DNA from: Panorpa germanica
Lineage: Eukaryota > Arthropoda > Insecta > Mecoptera > Panorpidae
NCBI GenBank assembly: GCA_963678705.1
Contig: OY783215.1
Span: 16,287,740 to 16,351,739, forward strand
Direction of reading: 5' to 3'
Length of the DNA stretch: 64,000 nt
Made by a program: the position numbers and the translations under genes. Positions within the stretch are counted from its first letter, which is position 1. Every line of letters begins with the position of its first letter. Positions 23,164 to 34,257 of this stretch are shown here, piece by piece. The notes under the pieces are model-generated. The model did no database searches. It was not told where the DNA came from and saw only the letters and a program-made list of their open reading frames with translations.

Positions 23164-23375
23164 CAGTAAGTACTCGATTTACGCGGTTATTTCGATTCAG
23201 CGGTTTCCGTGAATGCCGCAAAAGTGCGTAAGTCGAATAGTAATAGTTTTTGAGTTCTATGAATTATAGAAAAATACTTATTTTTTAAGCATATTCAAAT
23301 ATTGATTCACTTCTGAGAATCCGCGTGTCTGTGAATCCGCGTAACTCGAATCCGTGTAAGTCGAGGATTTCTTTA
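23164..23375. mobile_element. pogo/Tigger-like MITE
   Basis: Left end CAGTAAGTACTCGATTTACG, and the right end, CCGTGTAAGTCGAGGATT, is its imperfect inverse. The pattern CAGT..CTCGA.TTACGCGG resembles Tigger-type pogo ends. The inner part repeats CGCGT and TCGAAT blocks. Right boundary uncertain. Confidence 0.45.
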
Positions 23376-23394
23376 GTTGGTACAAAGTGTCTCT

Positions 23395-23600
23395 ATAGGG
23401 ATAACGGCCAACACCGTTGATATTTGGAGTGGACAGAACTCACGTTTTTAGTTATACATATCTACATTATTCTGCAATAATACAATGTCATATTTAACAA
23501 CTGTCACGTATTATATCTAGACAGCTCTGACTTGACAACTGTCACTTTCGATGCATGCGAATAGAGAACAAATATTCTCTATTCTGTAGTAAATGATGTG
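23395..23600 (+). repeat. Fragment of the MITE family seen at 60178-60718
   Basis: Matches 60445-60632 closely: GGGATAACGGCCAACACCGT, GATATTTGGAGTG, ACAACTGTCACGTATTATAT and GCATGCGNATAGAGAACAAAT. Neither terminus is present here. Confidence 0.65.
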
Positions 23601-23642
23601 GCACACACACTCGTATGTGATACTGTTATATAAAAAAGATGT

Positions 23643-23795
23643 GACGTACCTTGCATTGAAATTTTATATAACGTTGTATTCATTCCCGATTATTATCTCC
23701 TTAAATATAGAGAGTTATTAAAAAATAATTGGACTTTTGAGGTTCTGGTAGCCAATTTTATCAATTTTATAGAATTAAGCCCATTGCTAGCCACA
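23643..23795 (+). repeat. Family A repeat, right-end fragment
   Basis: Shares TAATATCTCC-like sequence, GTTATTAAAAAATAATTG, GGTTCTGGTAGCCAATTTTA and AAGCCCATTGCTA with the right halves of the family A copies. Confidence 0.55.
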
Positions 23796-24970
23796 AACGC
23801 AGACCACACACTGGAGACAGAACTTTTTTGACATTTGAAGACGCCTACATTAGTTACTACTCGGTCTTGTTACTTCTAATGTTCGCTTATTCTATGACAA
23901 AAAGTTATTGTTTTCTATTAGTAGTGTGCGTCTAGACCCTACACTATATTCTTAATGTGAAATTGAAGTGGAGAACATTTTTGTTAATTACACATCTCCG
24001 TACTACATATAATACGAGTAGTTCTAGTCAGACTAATATTATTATAATAAGTGTGAGCTAAATATGATCTGAAATTTAGTTGGTATTTCCGCCGTATGAA
24101 TCTGTATCATACGTGCATACATCCTGCGCTGTAGATATATATCCATGTCGAAACTATAGCGAAGGTACAGAATTGTGTTCCGCGCAAATATTGATATTTT
24201 ATAAATAGATTTGCAGAATAAGCTCGTGGAAAGGAGCTCTGGACAGAGCGCAACTAAATATTTAATGGTTTTCAAATACGAGTATAAAAAATGATCGGCC
24301 TTAAAATATAGGTCATAATATCTCGCACGTAAATGTAATATAACCTCAAAATATTCATGTTATTTCACGTTAATTGACATATAAAGAAATACGAATAACT
24401 AATTATTCTTCATTCGAAATGAATTACTTTACGGAAACTTTTAAAATGCTAAACGGATACGCTGATACGTGATGTTTTTGTTCCGTTATCACAACAACCG
24501 GATATACGAGAAACGATCGATAAAGTCATGTCACATGTTCTATTGAATCATCTATGGTATTTGCGGTTTAAACGATGTTCGAATGTTCAAACAGAACTAA
24601 AACAATAACAACTAAAGATCAGAGCAAGTGTTAATGTTTATACTGAAGTAGTAGCGTTAAGAAGGCACGAATCTTCTTCATCATTTTTTGCAATAGGAAA
24701 TTGTACGATTTGTCATGCTTATATCTCGTAAATTATAAATGATAGTCTAAGCATTTCTTTGTGAATATAAATATATGAAATGTTATGAAGTAGGTAGGTA
24801 GGCTGAAGATATTCCACGATTAATTTTAGATTCTGTGGCAGTTTGTGTAGGATCTATGAAATATTTTAACAATAACAAATGATAAAATAAATCTGTCTTC
24901 TGAAGTTTATTATAAACCTTGGTTGACACTTTTGCTTCTTAGTCCTCATTTTTGTTTGAGTCTAATATAA
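23796..24970. other. AT-rich spacer, nothing firm
   Basis: No conserved coding exon seen. Bases 23812-23935 have weakly inverted ends (GCAGACCACACACT against AGTAGTGTGCGTCT) and might be one more old MITE. Confidence 0.25.
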
Positions 24971-24973
24971 TTG

Positions 24974-25623
24974 TTAGGGTTTCACACGAGACGAGATAAG
25001 GCGAGAGTTTCAAAAATCTCGTTAGATTAGAAAAAATAGGTATCGTTTCAGTCTCGGTGTCGTCCCGTGCAAAGTAATTCATTATATTATTTCAGCTCAT
25101 TATTTTTTTTATTCTAAATTTTTCACACAGAAAGCATATCGCTTTTTTCTCACCATTAATTGTATCAAATTTAAATTAAAATTTAAACTTTGAAGAATTT
25201 TCTTTATACACATCAGTTTCATCGAATCTCGGCCTTTTTCTCAGGTTCACACTACTAACACCTACGCTCAAAGACATTTTTTCGGCAACTAAATGTTAAA
25301 ATATCTTCAAATAATCGCATTGTAAATAATTTATATTCACATTTATTTTCCCTTAAAACATTCGTTCGGCTACAAAATGTTGTAAAGACAAAATTATAAA
25401 ATAAAATATTTAACTGATGTTTGTTTACCAGATTTTATATTTCGTAAATGTACGACCTAACCTTTTTTGTAATAAAAAAAGGTTGAACGTTTATGTTGCT
25501 GTTAGTTTATTTTTCTAGGAATTTTTTTTTTTGAAAATTGCCGTCTCAATAGTTTTCAGAAATGTCTCGTCTTGTATCGTCTTGCTTTTACAAGAAAAGT
25601 CTCGTGCTCGTGTGAAGCCCTAA
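24974..25623. mobile_element. Inverted-end MITE, family R
   Basis: About 650 bp with ends TTAGGGTTTCACACGAGACG and, inverted from the right, TTAGGGCTTCACACGAGCAC. Internal AACCTTTTTTGTAATAAAAA near 25458 and a G/C-patterned GAGACGAGA motif recur. A second partial copy is at 39346-39510 on the opposite strand. No coding capacity; the target duplication is unclear. Confidence 0.65.
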
Positions 25624-26002
25624 TAATTATAGGTTAACCAAATAAAAAACCTCGACTCCCGTTAGTTAACTGTGGTAACCATTTTTTAGGATAACCTCAG
25701 TTAAGTGATGTTTAACTGAGAAAAAGTAAATGTGTTGAGCAATCAGGACTTTGATTTTCAATATCTAGTGCTCTTATATTATTACAAAATGAACTTATAT
25801 GAAGTCTTATCTTTTATCGTCTATAAATATTAGACGAGCTTAACTGTAATTTAGAATAAGGCGCTGGGTATTTATTTCATTTTACCCAAGACCTTGGGCA
25901 ACATTTTGAATAAGAAACATACTGTTAAACATAAAATACCTTATTGACAACTGACCACTTTGGCCACGACGCCTGGTGGTCAAAAGAAGTACTAGTTCTG
26001 GT

Positions 26003-26460
26003 GTGCACTTGATACACAATTTTGATTAATTTAGTATAAATTTTTTAACCGTACGGAAAAAATGCAAGTTAGATAAATTGTAGAGAAAATTGTGAAAAAA
26101 CGTGGACCAACAAAAATTAATTTTCAACATTTACGAAACGTTTTTTCACGTTTTTTTCATAAAATTATATGAAAAGTGTTTTTTTTTCTAATGTATAAAT
26201 ATGTTTAAAACAATAAGTTTTACAACTTGTAGAACAAACAACATGGACTTTTTGATTTTGTCGCCTAGTTATGGTCAAAAAACGTGAGGTCAAAAACAGA
26301 AAAACACAAAAACTATGGTAAAATATTTTTTTTAAATTTTTAAAATAGTACGGCTAGATGCGCATTTAAATTCTCTACAATTTATCTAACTTGCATTTTT
26401 TCCGTACGGTTAAAAAATTTATACTAAACCATATACTTGTGTATCACAACGTCACTGTTT
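26003..26460. mobile_element. Foldback-type element with a perfect 58-bp inverted repeat
   Basis: Bases 26030-26087 are the exact reverse complement of 26371-26428 (58 of 58), starting TTTAGTATAAATTTTTTAAC and including CCGTACGG. Outside these, a weaker inverted pair continues (TTGATACACAA at 26009 against TTGTGTATCA at 26434). The 283-bp centre is AT-rich with repeated ACGTTTTTT blocks. No ORF. Target duplication not resolved. Confidence 0.8.
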
Positions 26461-28452
26461 GGATTATCATTATTTTTACCACATTTTATCAAATGTCCAG
26501 CTTGCAGAATTTTTTCTGCATTTCTAACAATTTTCTGAGCTGGATTTGATCCAACCCAGTGAAAAAGTTGGTTTAAAGAAAACATAAATAATTAAAATTC
26601 ATGACACTAATTCAATGTAAACTTATGGTTAATTCTTTGGTTGCACACCAGCAGTAGCCATGTTTTTTAAGCCCCGCCTACTGGTCCGTTGTCAATACTC
26701 GTATATTAGTGATGACTTAAATGAAACGAAGTAATATTATGTCTAATATAAATTATTACAACTCAAAATTCGGATGTCTCACTAATGAACTGGACGATCG
26801 ATATATAAGTCTATTTAGTGTTAACATCAGTAACGGTTTTATTTAAAGAACCTAGGTCCCTGCCTCCTTAACATAGATTGTATTATTTCTTTTTGGGTTG
26901 AAAGTATATAATGAATCATTTTACAGTATTAGACCATTATTGAATTAACATTTATATAGTTTAAAAAAAACATTTCGCTTGTATAGGTTATGTTTGTATA
27001 CGAAAGCCAGCGCCTTGCACTGGTGAACGGGCACTTGAGCAACTATCAACAAGCCCCGAGGGTAAAATTAAAATAGTAATTGACGTAATGAGTCACGAAT
27101 TACAAGTTTTTTGACTGTTATTAAGACACTGTTAGACGGGCTGATTAAAATTTAATATTATCTTTTTTTCTGGTCATGAATTTTTAATTTTGACACGATA
27201 CATTTCTGAATGAAAGTGACTTTTGACACCATTTATTAATATAGTAATTTCTTCTTTTAAGAATGCTTTCCAAATTTTATTGTCCATTTTATTTATTGTC
27301 AATATTTCGACTCTTGAAATGGGTGCTAATTAGTGAATACAATACCGGGATACATTCTCATTTCTGGTTTTGAAAATTGCGTGATTGAAAACGCGAATTT
27401 CTAATTTTTAATGAAATACATGCTAGTATTCCATCTGTTTTAAATTTTCATTTATTTTTCATCGATTTTTTCAGTAGAGTGTAGCACACTTTATAATAAG
27501 AGTCAGTTTCTATTTTAATGTTTATTAATACACTACTATATATATTTTATACGCCCATATTCATAATATGGTTTATATGCCTAGATATGAATGTACCGCA
27601 TCGTTTAGTTCCGGACAATGTTCGGATACATGTATATTTGCACACAACGTAAGCAGTACCAATGGCTGTTCTTTCTGTTTATTATTTTATTGGAAGCAAA
27701 ACAGCGAGATTTGAAAACGATACAGACACACAGTTCTGACAGTACAGTATCTCGATTCATCTCATGATAAAATGTACTAAGGTGAAACAATTCGATAAAC
27801 TCTTTACTAAGAAGTTGTCTTTTGCAGTGTTAACTATTTCACATAATTATTAGAATCTCTGACACATTTAACAGAATTTAGTGTGATGCGATTTGAACCA
27901 CAGCGTTGCTAGGTTCACTATAATCTCGTTTCCGTAAATGCTGTCCATTGTTGTTGAGACAGACACAGGGTTCAATTGATTACCCAATCAAGGTCTTGCT
28001 TCTGGTTTTATGATTTGAACGTTTACCTTATTAAACATGTCTATCATTCTATTAATTACTTAATAATTACATTATTTAGATCATGAAGTCATTTAGATCG
28101 TTAATGTCTTGTTGAGATTGACCCGCACGTCGCACCCGGGATCCGAACATATCAGCTTCTCAGCAGATGACAGACTTTTATGCAAGACTGTGTTTGCTTC
28201 TGTTTAATTGCCATGGAAACGTGAATAAATTATCACAACCTTCAACACTTTTTAACAGTTTTATAATACAGAGCAAATTCAATTTATAACATATCGAACA
28301 TAAGTGAAATTTGTAAATATTTCTTTCATTCTCTAAGTTTTAATATTCACTGCCGACTCAAATATTTTACTTTTACAAGTGTATTTCCATATGAATCACT
28401 GATTACAAAAATAAATATGCGTCTATACTAACAAAAAATATATACATACATA
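26461..28452. other. AT-rich spacer
   Basis: No conserved coding exon recognised. A short GC-richer run near 27005-27060 (AGCCAGCGCCTTGCACTGG) and a degenerate B-box-like sequence near 28135 (CACCCGGGATCCGAAC, minus strand) are the only departures from background. Confidence 0.25.
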
Positions 28453-28454
28453 TA

Positions 28455-28548
28455 CAGGGTGTCCCAAAATTGAACGATAAGCCGACAGCAGAAGGTGGTC
28501 CTGCTCATGACTTTCTGGTGCCGGCTTATCGTTGAATTTTGGGACACC

Positions 28549-28551
<3 letters not shown>
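28455..28551. mobile_element. Mariner-like mini-MITE, 97 bp hairpin
   Basis: Starts CAGGGTGTCCCAAAATTGAA and ends with its inverse, arms of about 33 bp covering CGATAAGCCG, leaving a loop of about 30 bases. Flanked by TA on both sides, as for Tc1/Mariner. Followed directly by a (TA)n run to about 28580. It has the size and shape of a precursor hairpin. Confidence 0.85.

Positions 28552-28581
<30 letters not shown>
28552..28581. repeat. (TA)n microsatellite
   Basis: About fourteen TA units directly next to the Mariner-like mini-element. Confidence 0.9.
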
Positions 28582-28583
<2 letters not shown>

Positions 28584-29082
28584 AGTTGCATATTGATCAG
28601 CTATTACAAAAATAATCACTGTAAAAACTTTGTAGAAGTGAATGTTACCGCATTACCGATATAGTAATTACCCTCCCTTTCCCTCCGCCCCCCCTACCCT
28701 ATTTAATATAAATAAAATGATTTTAAATTTAAACTTGACATACTTATTTGAAATAAATTATATTATGAGTGAATTAACAATTTACTATTATTCTTTACAA
28801 TAAACAATTGATGCGGGTACTTTTTAGTAATTCAATGTTAATTTTGCAATTGAGCGGTTAGGCTGTTACACTGTTCAGTTTCATTATATTTGTTTTATTT
28901 ATTAGATTTTAATTATTTTAATTTTTAATTTTCTTTTATTTTTTTCTTCGCTCTAATTATATTCTCTATGTCTCATTATTAATTGTCACATTTGTTTTTT
29001 CATATTCATGGTACAACTCTTTATTTAATAGAAATAATAATTATTTTTATCCTCCTATATTATAATGTTCCAAGTGAAAGTT

Positions 29083-29344
29083 CCCAGTAAACATTTTGGA
29101 GCATTTTGGAGTCACTTTGACATCATATTGAAGATGCGTATGATTTTTTTGTCATGAAAGAGTTCATTTATAGTTCAGTTTCTCACAATCGTTCATATGA
29201 AATGTCTGTTTTATCGGCTACAGATGACGGAACCACTCCACCTGTCGGAATACAAATGAAGATAAAGTTGATGCGAACTATAATTGAAGTGAAATAGTGA
29301 TAGAAACGTCACTAAATAGGGCACTTCACTAAATGTTTACTGGG
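29083..29344. mobile_element. Inverted-end MITE
   Basis: 262 bp with ends CCCAGTAAACATTTTGGAG and, inverted from the right, CCCAGTAAACATTTAGTGAAG (14 identical bases). No coding capacity. Flanks do not show a clean duplication. Confidence 0.6.
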
Positions 29345-29434
29345 TTTATATGTTTACGCGATTCGTATGGTGGCTCGAAAACTGTTTCATGCATCTTTTT
29401 AAAAATTTCTTATTTCGTAGAGAAAAAATGTCTA

Positions 29435-29527
29435 ATTAACTAAACTCAAATTAAAACACGAATGTGACTAGGAATGCCTATTCTGAAAACAGTAAAGTAA
29501 ATATCAAAACAGTGAGTGGGAATGAGG
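29435..29527 (-). mobile_element. Family T MITE end fragment
   Basis: Inverted copy of the left end: CAGTGAGTGGGAATGAGGC at the right edge, and AAACAGTAAAGTAAATATCA and CACGAATGTGA.TAGGAATGC shared with 9663-9790. Confidence 0.6.
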
Positions 29528-29559
29528 CTTTACGAGAAACAAAATCAAAAAGCCTTGTG

Positions 29560-29843
29560 CGTGACAGACGCAAATAACCCAGCGACGTCTAACACCGACG
29601 TTGCGGGGTGTGGGGTGCGGGGGTAGACGCCGGTAAACTCGTGACCGGTGCTTGTGTCATGTGAGGTGAACGTCAGCTGCAGAATGCTGTGCAACACAGT
29701 AGCGCGGAGGGGAGTGGCTTACAGGAGATTCCAACCGCCCTCCCCCCTGTGGATAATAAGTCGACGCAATAATCGACTAGCCGCAATAAATACGCTCTTA
29801 TCAGACTTCGGTATTGTATTGATCATGTATAAAAATAAACTCG
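29560..29843 (+). promoter_or_regulatory. CpG-rich island ending in a strong splice donor; possible noncoding first exon
   Basis: Strikingly GC-rich for this window (GGGGTGTGGGGTGCGGGGGT near 29605, many CpGs) and free of transposon termini. It ends ACTCG|GTGAGT at 29843/29844, a near-perfect donor. No conserved protein is encoded (the frame 29648-29866 has no domain). Could be an untranslated first exon and promoter for a plus-strand gene such as the BTB-BACK gene 11 kb on. Inference only. Confidence 0.3.
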
Positions 29844-30184
29844 GTGAGTTACGCGGCATGATATAATGTTGTATCGGTTCTGTCCTATTGGCCACATCAG
29901 CAGGCGCGATGCCGATGACTTTCAGAAGGTGATGGAAATTCTTTATCGAACAGGGAAAAATTATTTAAATATTTCTGTGTTTTTAATCAGAAATTCGCAA
30001 ACATAAATCAGATCTAATCAGATAATTCTATCAGCAGTATTGCTATACAATTGATACGCATATTTTTTAATATCATGTTTATATAATTTCAATCTAAAAT
30101 CGATTATTTCTTGTTTTAAAATGTTGTTTTGGTAATTATGTAACCAGCCGGTCAGAAGTAATGATTGTGAACTGGACATCTTAA

Positions 30185-30323
30185 GGTAAGCGTCCACACG
30201 TTTGCAAAGTTCGTATCAAGCACATTGTTTTTTTTAAATAACTCGGAAGAGTAGTAAATCACTGCGCAATGACAGATTTGGTATTATTTGGTTGCTTTCC
30301 GTGCTAGTCTATGGACGCTTACC
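30185..30323. mobile_element. Short inverted-end MITE
   Basis: 139 bp with ends GGTAAGCGTCCACACG and, inverted, GGTAAGCGTCCATAGA. No coding capacity; target duplication not resolved. Confidence 0.55.
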
Positions 30324-30416
30324 GGAAATCTCCAGTTCATTTAAGTTCCAGACCAAGCCCTGCCTCTAGTTGGATCCTGCAGTTGTAATGAATTCAAGGC
30401 TGTGAAAGTAGTCTAA

Positions 30417-30836
30417 GTGCCGGTTACTGTACTGCACACGAGTCGCGAAGTTTCCAACGAAAACGAAAATCGAGCCATGTCGAGCCGTGTTTCGTGACTC
30501 TATAGAATTTTTAAAAATAGCATAATAGGGGATTTTATTGTGTCGTATGTTTATGTATGTATGTATTTAAATACTTTTGATTAGTATTTGCGCACATCTC
30601 TGCTCATGATGTCACTATCAAAAGCATGCAACGTAATAGCTCTACAACCAAGAAACATAGTCGTTCTAAACGCGCTCAAAACCAATCTCAAATCAGTTTA
30701 GTTTCGTCCGTGCCGTGTGTGTTCTCTCACTCGTATACACGTGCGTTCTCTCACTAACAACACAGTTCCATTCTTATTCGGCTCGGGCAGATTCGGGGCT
30801 AAGGTTTGCAATCAGTCGACCCATATGCGGAGAGCC
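30417..30836 (-). mobile_element. PIF/Harbinger-like MITE, family H2, copy 2
   Basis: Reverse-orientation relative of 15493-15885 with TAA on each side (30414-30416 and 30837-30839). Shared blocks include ATAATAGGGGATTTTATTGT, GATGTCACTATCAAAAGCAT and CACTCGTATACACGTGCG. Also contains the hAT-end block around 30572-30604. Confidence 0.7.
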
Positions 30837-30839
30837 TAA

Positions 30840-31956
30840 GTTGTAGCAATAGTAACGGCAAATTGTTCGGCCCATTCCGTTTCTACTACAAGCTCGGCGA
30901 AATTCTGGTAACACATACATTATTGAACAATTATTGTTTTTAACATTATTGACATTGAATGTCAAGTTACTAATTTTATAGGGAAACTGATTAAATATTA
31001 ATTTCGTATTTATGCGTATCGATAATTTGATTAAAGTTATAAATTATACTTCTACAATACCAATGAATATTATTTACCTGTAATCAATCAATTACAACTT
31101 ATTTTTAAATCTTACCACATTTTGAAAGTCAGTAGTTTTCCTTAGTGTTTAGTGTTATGATAAAATGTTGATTTGTGAAAACGAATGTTTCTTTTTCTTA
31201 TCATAAGATCTACAACATAAGATACCATATATCAAAACCCCCAGATCTAAAAAGATATGCCGCTTATGATTTAAAATATAATTACGAAACTATTTAACCT
31301 AATTACATATCACTACAACCAGAACTTAATTACGCAGTTGACTAATTAAATTTCTCTGTAAAATCTTAATCTCCTTTCGACAGACCATTAGCATCTCTAC
31401 ACCGGAAATATTTAAAATATTTAACAAAATAAATAAATAACAAGCTAGTAATACTAAGCAGAGCAAATGTTAATACCAGGAATTCTCGCGATGGCAGCAC
31501 TAGTCTTGAAACTTGAATGAACCCATGGGAAGTAATTTATTTTTCAGGGGTTAAAGGGTATTGTGTACAAGTCATTTGTACATTAAATAAATCGGGCACC
31601 CGCATCAGTAGCGTTCAGCAAATACAAGGAGGAGACAGACTTAAAATGTCAATTACTTACGAGTATTAATAGAACACCAGCTGCAGCGATTAATCGCTGG
31701 ATACTGGTAATCGTTATCGAGTATCTTAATTAAGCATTAATTAATGTTATCTACGAGTAAGTGATGGGACAATGACAGGACGATATCGTCGTGTTTATGC
31801 GATTGTGATTTATTGTATTATGTATGGTACTTCAAATCTATATATTATGAATGATTAGGATTTTTATTGTGTTTAGTTGTGTGTTTAAGTGATGGGGGCT
31901 TTCAAATTTCTTCCTGCGTTTTACTATTCCAAGCGTGTTGGACGTGTCAAGTGATA
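30840..31956. other. AT-rich spacer, nothing recognised
   Basis: No coding exon, tRNA-like head or inverted terminus recognised. Confidence 0.3.
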
Positions 31957-31964
31957 CTCTTAAA

Positions 31965-32311
31965 CAGAGGCGGCCTTAGGGGGTGGCAAGCATAGCAATC
32001 ACAAAAATTAGTTACTATATATGTATCAGAATCTCGCGCCTCGCTCTTTAGAAATCCCACTAGAATCACTGCGTATATCATGTAAGGCATTCATGTGCAT
32101 TAGTTTATCATCATTGTCTGCTTGTTGTCTTTGTGCTTGTTTACTTTTATAAATCTTTCAATACAACATTTTATTTCTCGTCAATTATCATCAAAAATAC
32201 TTACTTACAATTTACTTAAATTATACAAAGAAGTGCCTCGCAAAGATCTGCCGCTCGGGGCTTTGCAAAGATCTGTTGCCCGAGTCCTCGCAATGGCTAA
32301 GGCCGCGACTG
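31965..32311 (+). mobile_element. hAT MITE, family G, copy 2
   Basis: 347 bp from CAGAGGCGGCCTTAGG to AAGGCCGCGACTG, with a perfect 8-bp duplication CTCTTAAA (31957-31964 and 32312-32319). Same family as 19342-19709. Only about 100 bases upstream of a second, unrelated hAT insertion. Confidence 0.9.
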
Positions 32312-32414
32312 CTCTTAAATGAGCCTTATTTTCATCATAAGACCTATTACTTTTTAGATTTAAGAGCTTTATTCTGCTTTGACACTTCTGTTAGGCGTAA
32401 CTTTCCCCTTAAGG

Positions 32415-33500
32415 CAGCGGTTCTCAAAGTGTGGGGCGCGACCCCCAAGGGGGGCGCAATGAAGGCTCAGGGGGGGCCCAAAGCTTGGTTGAAAAATTAT
32501 TTATATTTACTTACAAAATAATAAAACAAACTTTTTATTTTTAAAATTACAACAAGTGTATAATTTTTAGTCAACGTCGTAAGAGTGCCGAACATTTTTT
32601 TTTTTTTTAGTTTATCAGAAAATACAGAAAAAAGATGCAAACCTTCTGCAATGGACTGATAAGGTGAAAAGCTTTGTAATGAAGCTAAGTTTGTACGAGG
32701 GCGGTCTGAAAAGTGACAATTTGGAGCTATTTCCTAATCTTAAAATTATGATTGAAGAAATGGATCTCAAAACTATTCGAACCAATGCAAAGAAATGCTT
32801 TCTCAAACCCTTAGAAATCCTCAAACCTCGTTTTCAAAAATATTTTAATGAGAACTTGGATGGTTTGGCATGGATTCAAAACCCGTTCAAAGTCGATGAG
32901 TGCTCCCTCAACATGAAGGAAAAAGAAAATCTCATTGACCTCCAAGGTGACACTGGGCTTGAAATAAAGTTTAAAGAATCTTCTCTCACATCCTTCTGGA
33001 TTGGTGTACAAAAGGAACATCCAATTTCGAGTGAAAGGGCATTGCAATACTCATCCATTCGCCACCACTTATTCTTGTGAAACTGGGTTTTCTGCTTTAG
33101 CTTCCAGGCAGAGTAAATATCGCTCAAGACTGAATGTGACCAAGGATCTCAGAGTAGCGTTATCAGAACTGACACCGCGTTTCAAGAAACTATGCGCAGA
33201 AAAAAAACAAGCACATCCTTCACACTGAACCTCTTTTTATTATTATTGCTTTGAGTTACAAATAACAATTATGTACTATAGTAGCTAAAATAATTAAATA
33301 AACAGTAATTGTTTGTATAGAATTTGTTGTTTGATTGCGATTAAACCTATTGCTAATGTGCAAAGCTTAACTAAATAAAAATTGACTGTAAAATGTCAAA
33401 TGCGACTCACTTATAATATATAGTACGCTTACATGTAGGGGGCTCGGCTTACAGCTGGATTATGCAGGGGGGCTCGAAGTAAAAAGTTTGAGAACCGCTG
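32415..33500 (+). mobile_element. hAT transposon, internally deleted, copy 2 (ZBED/SCAND3-like family)
   Basis: 1086 bp, ends CAGCGGTTCTCAAAG, perfect 8-bp duplication CCTTAAGG (32407-32414 and 33501-33508). The 138-codon frame 32664-33080 carries the late transposase region (GLKSDNLELFPN, FWIGVQKEH). The following hATC region (CETGFSALASRQSKYRSRLN..) continues to 33228 in another frame after a one-base shift near 33050. N-terminal and catalytic parts are missing, with the same gap as in copy 1 at 5797-6852, so both descend from one deletion derivative. Minus-strand ORFs here are shadows. Confidence 0.93.
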
Positions 33501-33855
33501 CCTTAAGGCATAGATCCCACGGAGGAAGCTAACTCTGTAAGACATGGAATCATATGAACATGCTCACACCGCAGGTTTTAAGTTTGGGGGAAAAAATGGC
33601 GGAAAAATGATGGGACAGATTTTTTTTCTTTATCTTTTTTTTCAGCACTACGGAAGTATTTCCGCCAATACCATATGCTCTTATCAGCGGTTCTCTTTGG
33701 ACACAGTACGCTATCTGTCGCTGCATCTCTTTGAACAAACATTAACAACACAAGATATATAAATACAACAGTATAAAACCAGTTATGGTTTCATGGAGTC
33801 ATGTATGGCATATTAATTGAGATGAATTTATCCAGAGTGTGTGCTACAGAATTAA

Positions 33856-34089
33856 CACCATGACGATAAAACCGCAGGGAATCATACCGTAGTTGGATAT
33901 AGGCCTAAAGCTCTAAAATACGTAGCACCCGAAGACCTGCTTAAGCAGTTTATTGTAAATGTACGTTTGCCCTGTACTGACAGGGATGCCAATTTTCCGA
34001 GTGCCAGAGATGAACAATGGTCAAAACACTTAAGCATTTCTCTCGCCGGCCAAAATATAAAACAGTTACAAAATGTAGAAAAAATGTAG
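33856..34089 (+). pseudogene. Orphan coding-looking frame, unknown protein
   Basis: An open frame of 77 codons without an internal ATG start (so missed by ATG-based searches) reads well: VVGYRPKALKYVAPEDLLKQ, then VRLPCTDRDANFPSARDEQW, ending LQNVEKM and a stop. Its residue mix is far less AT-driven than the noise frames here, and the opposite frame (33882-34136) is its shadow. I do not recognise the family. It may be an exon of an unrecognised gene, a decayed host retrocopy or a transposon protein fragment. Confidence 0.35.
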
Positions 34090-34257
34090 AAAAGTAAAAC
34101 TTTTCTCCGCAAATGGACCCTATTTACCCATGACAAGTATTAACATGAAAGAAAGGTCCTAATTTACTACATAATGTAAAAATTCACTCCAAAATGTTCT
34201 ATAATAATTTCAAAAACGTCAACTTTCATTTAGCATTGCAGCAAGTGTGGCAATGGT

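Noticed and set aside
26003-26460. Rho-independent terminator or viral origin hairpin
   Set aside because: The arms are 283 bases apart and the context is an animal genome full of MITEs, so a transposable element is the simpler reading.
28428-28619. Minus-strand 63-codon frame
   Set aside because: Made of the Mariner mini-element and the (TA)n run.
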